Shown here piece by piece: positions 32,253 to 40,456 of a stretch of 40,456 bases of DNA. Each line of letters begins with the position of its first letter. The stretch's first letter is position 1. The translations under genes were made by a program, and so were the position numbers. Under the pieces are notes generated by a model. The model did no database searches and was not told where the DNA came from. It was given only the letters and a program-made list of their open reading frames with translations. This stretch comes from Nocardioides sp. (GTDB taxonomy: Bacteria > Actinomycetota > Actinomycetes > Propionibacteriales > Nocardioidaceae): the NCBI GenBank assembly GCA_030698375.1, contig JAUYLL010000064.1, forward strand, positions 1 through 40,456, in the 5' to 3' direction.

Positions 32253-33398
32253 TCAGACCGCATCGGCCCTTTCGCCTACATTGCCTTCTCGCCAGGTGAG
32301 TACGGCGTGCACCCGGCGGTTGTCGTGCGGCCCCTCCGGGAGTTCGAGCTTGGTGAAGATCGAGCGCAAGTGTGCGTCGACGGTCCGCTCCGACACCACC
32401 AGGCGGGCCGCGATTCCCTGGTTCGATAACCCCTGCGCGAGCAGCTCGAGCACCTCGGTCTCGCGGTGGGTGAGCGGCCCGAACCGGCGGGTCGGTACGA
32501 CGGTAGACACCCCGGCTGGGACGGCACCGGGCGCCGTGTCGGACATGCGGTCGGGCTCGGCCTCAGGGACCGTGAGCGCCCGCGACGAGGCGACGACCAC
32601 CAGTGTCACCGCGGCGTACATGGCGCAGAACAGGACGATCACCGCGGCATTGCCCGTGAGTGTCGCCAGGACACCGCACAGCATGACCAGGGCCACACCG
32701 GCCATTGCCGAGCCCGCGACCATCGCCAGGCGTCGCATCGCCTCGCCCTGGGCCCGCCAGGCCGCGACCAGGGACGCCAAGGGCCCGAGCAGGACGGTCG
32801 CCAGGAAGAGCAGATTCAGGACCATCGCGAGTGTCGCGCCCCTGGGCCAGTCGACGAGCGGCTCGATCTCGTCGAACGGCTCGAAGCTCCCGAAGAATAG
32901 GATCGTGACGACGACGTCGGCGACCAGGAGTGCGACCACGAGTCCGGCCAGCAGTCGGCCGGAGCCACGGCCGAGGTAGCGCACGGCGAGCAAAGGCAGC
33001 AGCGAGAACCCGGCGAGCAGGGGCAGATGCCCCACAGCGCCGCTCACGGCAAGAGCCCAGGTGAGGGGTCCACCGGGGTCGGCCTCTCCGGCCAGCGTCA
33101 GCGCCGCCCACCACCCGGGGTAGGCGATCGCCGCCAGGGTCAATGCGACGAGGGCCAGGCGCCAGGTGACCCAGCCCTGGTCGAGCCGGAGGAAGGTTGC
33201 GACGAGGACACTGGCGCACACGAGCATCGCGAGGAGCACGACATAGGACGTGCCCCAGAACGGCTCACCCACCTGCCGGGCGGTGACCACGAGGAGAACG
33301 ACGGCCGCAGCCAACCCTGCCGCGACGTACGCGAAGGGGAGTCGGGAACGGAGCACCGCCACCTCTCGAGTATCGCCATTCGGCCCCCGGTCAACCAC
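32253..33398 (-). CDS. integral membrane LuxR-type transcriptional regulator
   Basis: A 381-residue protein. About eight membrane helices are visible (about 22-40, 50-70, 80-102, 115-140, 148-170, 186-214, 225-246, 249-271). A linker of about 35 residues follows, and then a complete LuxR/GerE helix-turn-helix at 308-366: [22 protein letters not shown], then [16 protein letters not shown]. No receiver or kinase domain is present, so a signal would have to be sensed by the membrane part and DNA bound while tethered, or after cleavage. GTG 33398 is taken as start; GTG 33356 (14 codons in, with GAGAGG before it) is equally possible. A co-directional small membrane protein gene follows. The 157-base stretch 33399-33555 before it holds no gene. 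Confidence 0.85.
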   Translation of the reverse strand: MVDRGPNGDTREVAVLRSRLPFAYVAAGLAAAVVLLVVTARQVGEPFWGTSYVVLLAMLVCASVLVATFLRLDQGWVTWRLALVALTLAAIAYPGWWAALTLAGEADPGGPLTWALAVSGAVGHLPLLAGFSLLPLLAVRYLGRGSGRLLAGLVVALLVADVVVTILFFGSFEPFDEIEPLVDWPRGATLAMVLNLLFLATVLLGPLASLVAAWRAQGEAMRRLAMVAGSAMAGVALVMLCGVLATLTGNAAVIVLFCAMYAAVTLVVVASSRALTVPEAEPDRMSDTAPGAVPAGVSTVVPTRRFGPLTHRETEVLELLAQGLSNQGIAARLVVSERTVDAHLRSIFTKLELPEGPHDNRRVHAVLTWREGNVGERADAV

Positions 33399-33555
33399 CC
33401 CTCACGACCAGAAGGCGTGGTCCATGTCCATCACGTCACCGGACGGAAACTCACGCACGTCCGCTCATCGGCTGCTTGTTCCATTGACCCAGGACCGGTG
33501 AACGCAAGCGTCGGCGAACGGCCCCATGAGGGAGACACCCAGTGAGCGCGGCTGG

Positions 33556-34413
33556 TCAGAACGTGTGCTCCTCGGCAGGGAACGTGCCGGCCGCGACGTC
33601 GGCGGCGTAGGCGCGGGCCGCGTCGGTCATGACGCCGCGCAGGTCGGCGTACTGCTTGACGAAGCGGGGCATCCGTCCGCTTCGCAGGCCCATCATGTCC
33701 TGCCAGACGAGCACCTGGGCGTCGCAGCCGGAGCCCGCGCCGATGCCGACGGTCGGGATGAGCAGCTCCTTCGTGACCTCGGCGGCCACGTCGCCCGGCA
33801 CCATCTCCATCACCACGGCGAACGCACCTGCCTCCTGCACCGCGCGGGCGTCGGCGAGGATGCGGGCGGCGGTCTCGCCGCGGCCCTGCACCCGGTAGCC
33901 GCCGAGCGCGTGCTCGGACTGGGGGGTGAAGCCGATGTGCGCCATGACCGGCACGCCGCCGCGGGCCAGGATCTCGATCTGGGGCGTCATCTCGGCGCCA
34001 CCCTCGAGCTTCACCGCGTGCGCGCGGCCCTCCTTCATGAACCGGACGCCGGTCTCGTAGGCCTGCTGCGCGGAGCCCTGGTAGGACCCGAACGGCAGGT
34101 CGGCCACCACCAGCGCGCGGGAGGACGCCCCGGTCACCGCCCGGACCAGCGGGACGAGCTCGTCGACCGTGACCGGTAGCGAGCTGTCGTAGCCGTAGAC
34201 GTTGTTCGCCGCGGAGTCACCGACGAGCAGCACCGGGATGCCGGCGGCGTCGAAGACCTCGGCGGCGTACATGTCGTAGGCGGTGAGCATCGCCCACCGC
34301 TCGCCGCGCTCCTTCATCTCGCGCAGGTGGTGCGTGCGGATCTTGCGGGGGGTGGGCGCCGGGGCGGCGGGCGTCGCGGTCCCACCCCCGTACGGCGCGG
34401 TCTCCTCGGTCAT
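33556..34413 (-). CDS. panB: 3-methyl-2-oxobutanoate hydroxymethyltransferase
   Basis: A 285-residue PanB that adds a hydroxymethyl group from methylene-tetrahydrofolate to ketoisovalerate, the first step to pantothenate and hence CoA and the ACP prosthetic group. Motifs are [25 protein letters not shown] (metal Asp region), [27 protein letters not shown] and [22 protein letters not shown] [14 protein letters not shown] 34413 is chosen for GGAGG five bases upstream; the frame is open 33 more codons but without family sequence. It is divergent from nadE. In mycobacteria panB also lies near glnA2 and glnE. Confidence 0.95.
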   Translation of the reverse strand: MTEETAPYGGGTATPAAPAPTPRKIRTHHLREMKERGERWAMLTAYDMYAAEVFDAAGIPVLLVGDSAANNVYGYDSSLPVTVDELVPLVRAVTGASSRALVVADLPFGSYQGSAQQAYETGVRFMKEGRAHAVKLEGGAEMTPQIEILARGGVPVMAHIGFTPQSEHALGGYRVQGRGETAARILADARAVQEAGAFAVVMEMVPGDVAAEVTKELLIPTVGIGAGSGCDAQVLVWQDMMGLRSGRMPRFVKQYADLRGVMTDAARAYAADVAAGTFPAEEHTF

Positions 34414-34558
34414 GGCGACCTCCCTGACGTCTCTGCGATCTCGCGGCTCCCTGGTGGAGTCCCCGGACCCGACCAGGCTAGACCGGGAGCGCGTTCGGGC
34501 GCGTCGTGGCACTCGTCACGTCCCTGGTCCCGCAGCGAGGGCTGGCACACTCAGGCAG

Positions 34559-36622
34559 ATGAACGGGCAGACGAGCGACTGGCGCAACCTCTACCGACAC
34601 GGCTACGCACGGGTGGCGGCCTGCACCATCCCCAGCGCGGTGGCCGATCCGCCGACCAACGTCGCCACCGTGCTGGGCGAGGTGAGGGCCTGTCACGACG
34701 AGGGCGTGGCGGTGGCGATCTTCCCCGAGCTCTGCCTGACCGGGTACGCCATCGACGACCTGCTGCTGCAGGACCCGCTCCTCGATGCCGCCGAGAACGC
34801 CCTGGCGCACCTGGTCGCCGAGTCCGCCGGACTGCGGCCGGTGGTCGTGGTCGGCCTGCCGGTGCGCCACGGCAACCGCCTGCTCAACGCCGCGGCCGTC
34901 GTCCACGACGGCACCCTGCTCGGCGTCGCGGTCAAGTCGCTGCTGCCGAACTACCGCGAGTTCTACGAGCGCCGCCACTTCGCCCCCGGCGACGACCGCC
35001 GGGGCTCCACCGTGCGGCTCTGCGGGACCGAGGTTCCGCTGGGCCCGGACCTGCTCTTCGCGGCCGAGGACCTCCCGGACCTGGTGCTGCACGTGGAGAT
35101 CTGCGAGGACATGTTCGTCCCCGTCCCGCCGAGCGCGGAGGCCGCCCTCGCCGGCGCGACCCTGCTGGCGAACCTGTCCGGCAGCCCGATCACCGTCGGG
35201 CGCGCCGAGGAACGCCGTCTGCTGGTGCGCTCCGCCTCGGCCCGCTACCTGGCGGCGTACGCGTATGCCGCCGCCGGACAGGGAGAGTCGACCACGGACC
35301 TGTCCTGGGACGGCCAGACGATGATCTACGAGGCGGGCGAGCAGCTCGCGGAGAGCGAGCGGTTCCCCGACGGTCCGCGCCGCTCGGTGGCCGACGTCGA
35401 CCTGGACCGCTGCCGGCAGGAGCGGATGCGCGTCGGCTCCTTCGACGACAACCGGCGCACCCACGAGGGGCGCACCAGCGGCTTCCGCACCATCTCGTTC
35501 ACGCTCTCGGCCCCGACCGGTGACCTCGGCCTGCGGCGCCCGGTGGACCGCTTCCCGTTCGTGCCGGACGACCCCGAGCGCCTGGCCCAGGACTGCTACG
35601 AGGCCTACACCATCCAGGTCTCCGGCCTGGAGCAGCGGCTGCAGGCGATCGGGCACCCCAAGGTCGTCATCGGGGTCTCGGGCGGCCTGGACTCCACCCA
35701 CGCGCTGATCGTCGCGGCCAAGGCGATGGACAGGCTCGGCCGCCCGCGCACGGACATCCTCGGCTTCACCCTGCCGGGATTCGCCACCGGGGAGCAGACC
35801 AAGGGCAGCGCCACCCGCCTGGCGGAGTCGCTGGGCATCACCTTCGAGGAGCTGGACATCCGGCCCGCCGCCGAGCGGATGCTCGCCGACCTCGGCCACC
35901 CGCTCGCCGAGGGCGAGCCGGTCCACGACGTGACGTTCGAGAACGTCCAGGCCGGCCTGCGCACCGACTACCTCTTCCGGGCGGCGAACCAGCGCGGCGG
36001 CATCGTGCTCGGCACCGGCGACCTCTCCGAGCAGGCGCTGGGCTGGTCGACGTACGGCGTGGGCGACCAGATGTCGCACTACAACGTCAACACCGGGGTG
36101 CCGAAGACCCTCATCCAGCACCTCATCCGCTGGGTCGCCTCCACCGACGAGTTCGGGGACGAGGTCTGCGAGGTGCTCACCACGGTCGTCGACCAGGAGA
36201 TCACCCCCGAGCTGGTCCCGGTCGGGGAGGGCGACGACGGCCCGCAGTCGACCGAGGACGCGATCGGCCCCTACGCCCTGCAGGACTTCACCCTCTACCA
36301 CGTCCTGCGCTTCGGCTTCGCGCCCAGCAAGATCGCCTTCCTGGCCCACCACGCCTGGTCCGACGCCGAGACCGGTGCCTGGCCCGTGGGCTTCCCGGAG
36401 GACCGCCGTCGCGCCTACGACCTGGCCGAGATCCGGCGCTGGCTGGAGGTGTTCGCCCAGCGTTTCTTCGGGTTCGCGCAGTTCAAGCGCACCGCGATGC
36501 CGGGTGGGCCCAAGGTGCACCACGCGGGGGCGCTGTCGCCGCGCGGCGACTGGCGTGCGCCCGGCGACGGCAACGCCCGGGTGTGGCTGGAGGAGCTACG
36601 GAGGAACGTCCCCGACGCATGA
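34559..36622 (+). CDS. nadE: glutamine-dependent NAD+ synthetase
   Basis: A 687-residue two-domain enzyme making NAD+ from nicotinate adenine dinucleotide, ATP and glutamine. The N-terminal nitrilase-type glutaminase (1 to about 300) has its Glu57 (IFPELCLTGY), Lys126 (VKSLLPNYREFYE) and Cys182 (EICEDMF). The C-terminal synthetase starts around residue 360 with the ATP-binding loop VIGVSGGLDSTHALI and contains GTGDLSEQALGWSTYG. Length equals the mycobacterial form (about 680). ATG 34559 is taken as start; upstream frame extension overlaps panB antisense and is not real. No strong ribosome site. It is followed after 70 bases by glnA. Confidence 0.95.
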   Translation: MNGQTSDWRNLYRHGYARVAACTIPSAVADPPTNVATVLGEVRACHDEGVAVAIFPELCLTGYAIDDLLLQDPLLDAAENALAHLVAESAGLRPVVVVGLPVRHGNRLLNAAAVVHDGTLLGVAVKSLLPNYREFYERRHFAPGDDRRGSTVRLCGTEVPLGPDLLFAAEDLPDLVLHVEICEDMFVPVPPSAEAALAGATLLANLSGSPITVGRAEERRLLVRSASARYLAAYAYAAAGQGESTTDLSWDGQTMIYEAGEQLAESERFPDGPRRSVADVDLDRCRQERMRVGSFDDNRRTHEGRTSGFRTISFTLSAPTGDLGLRRPVDRFPFVPDDPERLAQDCYEAYTIQVSGLEQRLQAIGHPKVVIGVSGGLDSTHALIVAAKAMDRLGRPRTDILGFTLPGFATGEQTKGSATRLAESLGITFEELDIRPAAERMLADLGHPLAEGEPVHDVTFENVQAGLRTDYLFRAANQRGGIVLGTGDLSEQALGWSTYGVGDQMSHYNVNTGVPKTLIQHLIRWVASTDEFGDEVCEVLTTVVDQEITPELVPVGEGDDGPQSTEDAIGPYALQDFTLYHVLRFGFAPSKIAFLAHHAWSDAETGAWPVGFPEDRRRAYDLAEIRRWLEVFAQRFFGFAQFKRTAMPGGPKVHHAGALSPRGDWRAPGDGNARVWLEELRRNVPDA

Positions 36623-36692
36623 GGCGATAACGTTCCCCCGTACGCCCGCCGATGTCGGCCGGTCGCGGCCGCAGACCAGCAGGAGACGCCCC

Positions 36693-38039
36693 ATGGGGAA
36701 GCAGGAAGGCTTCGTGCTCCGCGCACTCGAGGAGCGTGACGTCCGGTTCGTCCGGCTGTGGTTCACCGACGTGCTCGGGTTCTTGAAATCGGTCGCCATC
36801 GCACCGGCCGAGCTCGAGGGCGCCTTCAACGAGGGCATCGGGTTCGACGGCTCGGCGATCGAGGGGTTCGCGCGCGTCTACGAGGCCGACATGCTGGCCA
36901 AGCCCGACGCCTCCACGTTCCAGATCCTGCCCTGGCGGGGCAGCGGGGCGGGCGAGGCCTCGACCGCCCGGATGTTCTGCGACATCGAGATGCCCGACGG
37001 GTCCCCGTCGTACGCCGACCCGCGCTACGTGCTCAAGCGCAACCTGTCGAAGGCGGCCGAGAAGGGCTTCACCTTCTACACCCACCCCGAGATCGAGTTC
37101 TACCTCTTCAAGGACGTCCCGGAGCCGGGCGCCGAGCCCCGCCCGGTGGACCGCAGCGGGTTCTTCGACCACACCGCGCAGAGCTTCGGGTCGGACTTCC
37201 GCCGCGAGGCGATCACGATGCTGGAGTCGATGGGCATCTCGGTGGAGTTCAGCCACCACGAGGGCGGTCCTGGTCAGCAGGAGATCGACCTGCGGTACGC
37301 CGACGCGCTCTCGACGGCCGACAACATCATGACCTTCCGCACCGTGGTGCGGGAGGTGGCGCTGAGCCAGGGCATCTGGGCCACCTTCATGCCCAAGCCG
37401 TTCACCACCCACCCCGGCTCGGGGATGCACACGCACGTCTCGCTCTTCGAGGGCGACCGCAACGCGTTCTTCCAGGCGGGCGCCGAGTACCAGCTCTCCA
37501 CGACCGGGCGGCAGTTCCTCGCCGGCATCCTGCGCCACGCCAGCGAGATCACCTGCGTGACCAACCAGTGGGTGAACTCCTACAAGCGGCTCATGGGCGG
37601 CGGCGAGGCGCCGTCGTACATCTGCTGGGGCCACAACAACCGCTCGGCGATGGTCCGGGTGCCGATGTACAAGCCGAACAAGGGGCAGTCGGCGCGCATC
37701 GAGCTGCGCACCATCGACTCCGCGGCCAACCCCTACCTCGCGTACGCCGTGATCCTGGCCGCCGGCCTCAAGGGCATCGAGGAGGACTACGAGCTCCCTC
37801 GCGAGGCCGAGGACGACGTGTGGTCGCTCACCGAGCGCGAGCGCCGGGCGCTGGGCATCGACCCGCTCCCGATGAACCTGCGCGACGCCATCCACGTCGC
37901 GGAGGACTCCGAGCTGCTCGCGGAGACCCTCGGCGAGCACGTCTACGACTTCTTCCTCCGCAACAAGCGCGCCGAGTGGGACGAGTACCGCGGCCAGGTG
38001 TCGGCCTTCGAGCGCGACCGCATGCTGCCGGTCCTCTGA
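36693..38039 (+). CDS. glnA2: glutamine synthetase type I, GlnA2-like
   Basis: A 448-residue GSI that makes glutamine from glutamate, ammonia and ATP. The N-terminal beta-grasp part holds RFVRLWFTDVLG and GFDGSAIEGF. The catalytic domain shows the metal and substrate motifs HPEIEFYLF, HHEGGPGQQEIDLRY, GSGMHTHVSLFEG and the NRSAMVRVP / IELRTIDSAANPYLA stretches. The length and the absence of the NLYDLP tyrosine motif fit the GSI-alpha subgroup, which is not adenylylated, although the adenylyltransferase gene glnE follows. ATG 36693 has AGGAG seven bases upstream. A TAACGT -10 candidate lies near 36627. The order glnA2-glnE matches M. tuberculosis. Confidence 0.93.
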   Translation: MGKQEGFVLRALEERDVRFVRLWFTDVLGFLKSVAIAPAELEGAFNEGIGFDGSAIEGFARVYEADMLAKPDASTFQILPWRGSGAGEASTARMFCDIEMPDGSPSYADPRYVLKRNLSKAAEKGFTFYTHPEIEFYLFKDVPEPGAEPRPVDRSGFFDHTAQSFGSDFRREAITMLESMGISVEFSHHEGGPGQQEIDLRYADALSTADNIMTFRTVVREVALSQGIWATFMPKPFTTHPGSGMHTHVSLFEGDRNAFFQAGAEYQLSTTGRQFLAGILRHASEITCVTNQWVNSYKRLMGGGEAPSYICWGHNNRSAMVRVPMYKPNKGQSARIELRTIDSAANPYLAYAVILAAGLKGIEEDYELPREAEDDVWSLTERERRALGIDPLPMNLRDAIHVAEDSELLAETLGEHVYDFFLRNKRAEWDEYRGQVSAFERDRMLPVL

Positions 38040-38061
38040 TCCGGGAGGACGGGAGACCGGC

Positions 38062-38466
38062 GTGGGGTGGCGGGAGAAGGCACCACCAGGCCCGGTCAGC
38101 ACGACGGTCCTCGTCGTCGCGGTGGTGCTCGGGGTGCTGATGGTCGGGATCGGCCTGCGGGTGCTCGCCGGCTCTGACTTGCCCCAGTCGCCGCGCAACG
38201 TCGCCGCCAGCGACCGCCTCGGCTGGATGTTCACCGTCCCGGGTGGGTTCGTGGCCGTCGCCTCACTCCTCGCCCTCCTGGTCCGTCGCCGGCGCCGGGT
38301 CCTCGCCCGGGCGGCGATGCTGGTCGCCGCTGTCGCGCTGGTCGTGGCCGGCCTGGTCCTCATCGTCGGCTTCATCGGGATCCCGATGCTGCTGGTCGCC
38401 GCGGCACTCCTGGTGGCCGCGTTCACCGACGAGGAGCCGGGCCCGTCCGTGCGGAGGGCGCTGTGA
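38062..38466 (+). CDS. small membrane protein between glnA2 and glnE
   Basis: A 134-residue protein from GTG 38062 with GGGAGA-type bases upstream. Four hydrophobic helices are seen at about 14-37, 55-74, 82-101 and 104-121, with an Arg-rich loop (VRRRRRVLARA) between the second and third. No family is recognised. It is 22 bases after glnA2, and its stop overlaps the glnE start by four bases (GTGA). It is thus coupled to nitrogen-assimilation genes, but a link in function is not shown. Confidence 0.72.
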   Translation: MGWREKAPPGPVSTTVLVVAVVLGVLMVGIGLRVLAGSDLPQSPRNVAASDRLGWMFTVPGGFVAVASLLALLVRRRRRVLARAAMLVAAVALVVAGLVLIVGFIGIPMLLVAAALLVAAFTDEEPGPSVRRAL

Positions 38467-40456
38467 ACGGCCGTCCCGCACTCACCTCCGGTCAGCTCGC
38501 GCGGCTGGGGTTCCTCGACGGGCCCCGGGCGACGGCGGCGTTCGAGCGCATGGGTCCGCACGCCGGGGAGCTGGTGCACCTCGTGGCGACCTCGGCGGAC
38601 CCCGACGCCTGCGCGACGTACCTCGCCGACCTGGCCGACCGGGTCCCCGAGGGGAACGAGATGCTCGCCGCCCTCCTCGACGACGAGGGCCTGGCCATGC
38701 GGTTGCTGTCGGTGCTCGGCGGCAGCGAGGCACTCGCCGACCACCTGCTGCGGCACCCGGACCAGTGGCGCGACCTGCGCGACCCGGCGCTGGGGTCCAC
38801 CCGGCCGCCGGCGTACCACCTGAGGGCCTGCCTGCTCGCGGCTGTCGACGCCGACCCCGACGACCCGGCACCGGTCGCCTCCATGCCGGACGGTGAGGCC
38901 TGCGACGCGCTGCGCGTTGAGTACCGGCGCCTGTTGATGCTGCTGGCCTCCCGCGACCTCGCCCACCACGCCCGGATCGACGACGTCGCGGCCGAGCTCT
39001 CCGACCTCGCGGCCGGCACCCTCGAGGCCGCGCTCGCGATCGCGCGGGCGCGCGTGGGGCCCGAGGCCGCCGCGACCTGTCGGCTGGCCGTGGTCGCGAT
39101 GGGGAAGTGCGGCGGCCACGAGCTCAACTACGTCAGCGACGTCGACGTGATCTTCGTCGGCGAGGCCGTCGACGGGTCCGACGAGCAGGCTGCGCTGCGG
39201 GTGTCGACCCAGCTGGCCACCCACCTCATCCAGATCTGCTCGGACCACACCGGCGAGGGCACCATCTGGCCGGTCGACGCCGCGCTCCGGCCCGAGGGCA
39301 AGGCCGGGCCGCTCGTGCGCACGCTGGCCAGCCACGAGGGCTACTACGAGCGCTGGGCGAAGACGTGGGAGTTCCAGGCGCTGCTCAAGGCGCGCCCGGT
39401 TGCCGGGGACACCGCCCTCGGGCAGGCGTACCAGGAGACCATCACCCCGATGGTCTGGACCGCCGTCGAGCGGGAGGGCTTCGTCACCGATGTCCAGGCG
39501 ATGCGTCGCCGGGTGGTCGAGAGTCTCCCCAACGAGCAGGTCGTCCGCCAGATCAAGCTGGGTCCCGGGGGGCTGCGGGACGTGGAGTTCGCCGTCCAAC
39601 TGCTGCAGATGGTGCACGGACGGGCCGACGAGCGGATCCGGGTCCCGACCACGCTGAGCGCGCTGGCCGAGCTCACCCGGGGCGGGTACGTCGGCCGGGA
39701 GGACGGCGCCGCCCTGGAGGCGGCCTACATGTTCCTGCGCACCCTCGAGCACCACATGCAGCTCTACGGGCTGCGTCGTACCCACGTGGTCCCCGACCAC
39801 CCGGAGTCCCTGCGTCGCCTGGGCCGCGCGATGGGAGGCCGCAAGGACCCGGCTGCCGAGCTGGAGAAGACGTGGAAGGCACACGCGCGTGAGGTCCAGC
39901 GCCTGCACGAGAAGCTCTTCTACCGACCGCTGCTCGACGCCGTCGCGGCCCTGCCGGGGGAGGGCGCACGGCTGGCTCCGGACGCAGCGAAGCAGCGCCT
40001 GGCCGCCCTCGGGTACGCCGACCCGGACGGCGCGTTCCGGAGCCTGGAGGCCATGACCAGCGGCCTGTCCCGCTCGGCCGCCATCCGGCGCCAGCTCCTG
40101 CCGGTGATGCTGGCCTGGTTCGCCGACGCTCCAAACCCCGATGCGGGCCTGCAGGGTTTCAAGCGGATCTCCGAGGCGCTGGGCAGCACCCACTGGTATC
40201 TGCGCACGCTGCGCGACGAGGGCGAGGTCGCCCAGCGGCTGGCCCGTATCCTCGCCACGAGTCGCTACGCCACGGACCTGATGCTGCGGGCGCCGGAGTC
40301 CGTCGCCATCCTCGGCAAGGACCGCGGCCTCGATCCGGTCGCCCGGGACGCGCTCGTCGCCGAGTCCGTGAGCGCGGGGACCCGGCACGAGGACCCCGAG
40401 AACGGGATCGCGGCGGTGCGGGCGATCCGCCGCCGCGAGCTCTTCCGGATCTCCGC
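38463..40456 (+). CDS. glnE: glutamine synthetase adenylyltransferase, N-terminal two thirds
   Basis: The frame is open from GTG 38463 to the window end (664 codons), with no stop, so the gene is cut by the window. It encodes the bifunctional enzyme that attaches AMP to glutamine synthetase and removes it, according to glutamine and nitrogen signals. The first nucleotidyltransferase domain shows AVVAMGKCGGHELNYVSD followed by VDVIFVGEA, the G-x-S-D-x-D active-site pattern. Downstream lie GPGGLRDVEFAVQLLQ and RTLEHHMQLYGLRRTH. The second catalytic domain begins near the edge (about residues 550-660: FKRISEALGSTHWY). Overlap with the preceding gene (GTGA) indicates coupling. Confidence 0.93.
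   Translation, partial: MNGRPALTSGQLARLGFLDGPRATAAFERMGPHAGELVHLVATSADPDACATYLADLADRVPEGNEMLAALLDDEGLAMRLLSVLGGSEALADHLLRHPDQWRDLRDPALGSTRPPAYHLRACLLAAVDADPDDPAPVASMPDGEACDALRVEYRRLLMLLASRDLAHHARIDDVAAELSDLAAGTLEAALAIARARVGPEAAATCRLAVVAMGKCGGHELNYVSDVDVIFVGEAVDGSDEQAALRVSTQLATHLIQICSDHTGEGTIWPVDAALRPEGKAGPLVRTLASHEGYYERWAKTWEFQALLKARPVAGDTALGQAYQETITPMVWTAVEREGFVTDVQAMRRRVVESLPNEQVVRQIKLGPGGLRDVEFAVQLLQMVHGRADERIRVPTTLSALAELTRGGYVGREDGAALEAAYMFLRTLEHHMQLYGLRRTHVVPDHPESLRRLGRAMGGRKDPAAELEKTWKAHAREVQRLHEKLFYRPLLDAVAALPGEGARLAPDAAKQRLAALGYADPDGAFRSLEAMTSGLSRSAAIRRQLLPVMLAWFADAPNPDAGLQGFKRISEALGSTHWYLRTLRDEGEVAQRLARILATSRYATDLMLRAPESVAILGKDRGLDPVARDALVAESVSAGTRHEDPENGIAAVRAIRRRELFRIS

Noticed and set aside
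36483..40388. 1301-residue minus-strand frame over glnA2 and glnE
   Set aside because: Complete antisense shadow of two conserved enzymes.

Overview
The window is high-GC actinobacterial chromosome, estimated by eye at about 70% G+C, with GTG starts, short intergenic gaps and TAGNNT-type -10 boxes. Gene content and protein style point to the Propionibacteriales, most likely Nocardioides or a close relative. This assignment rests on recognised families, not on a database search.

Layout. (1) 1-311: end of an alpha/beta hydrolase. (2) 330-6886, minus strand: a type II fatty-acid synthesis block in transcription order fasR-like PucR regulator, fabD, fabH, acpP, fabF, accD6-like carboxyltransferase. 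Junctions overlap by 1-4 bases at fabD/fabH and fabF/accD. (3) 7062-16049: an alpha/beta hydrolase, aceE (pyruvate dehydrogenase E1, minus strand), a DUF3052 protein, an F420-dependent NADP reductase-like protein, two crotonases, an acyl-CoA synthetase and an AhpE-type peroxiredoxin. (4) A terminator-like hairpin, tRNA-Val(UAC) and a second acyl-CoA synthetase. (5) 18063-21126: a tight cluster of NIF3-like protein, zinc-ribbon coiled-coil protein and RNase H/phosphatase fusion. (6) 21229-26500: an accessory stretch with a frameshifted DUF222/HNH gene, a secreted propeller-like protein, yaaA, the RNase P RNA gene rnpB, and just beyond rnpB two truncated minus-strand genes with an imperfect copy of the rnpB 3' end. 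(7) 26504-33398: an M20 amidohydrolase, an ABC-2 exporter pair, map with a small ferredoxin-like gene, small proteins, and a membrane-embedded LuxR regulator followed by a small membrane protein. (8) 33556-40456: panB, nadE, glnA2-like glutamine synthetase, a small membrane protein and the first two thirds of glnE.

The core genes (accD6, FAS-II, PucR regulator, aceE, DUF3052, ahpE, NIF3, zinc ribbon, RNase H fusion, panB, glnA2, glnE) follow, from memory, the order of the Mycobacterium tuberculosis Rv2247-to-Rv2221c interval. The window therefore looks like an ancient actinobacterial housekeeping block with insertions. Its themes are fatty-acid and acyl-CoA metabolism fed by pyruvate dehydrogenase, and nitrogen and NAD/CoA cofactor supply.

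The most unusual item is a C-terminal biotinyl/lipoyl-like domain on FabD in which the modifiable lysine appears to be replaced by arginine. Next in interest are the tandem rnpB-3'-end-like sites beside truncated genes, a membrane-embedded LuxR regulator, a candidate FasR operator before fabD, and a recurring leaderless-promoter signature.
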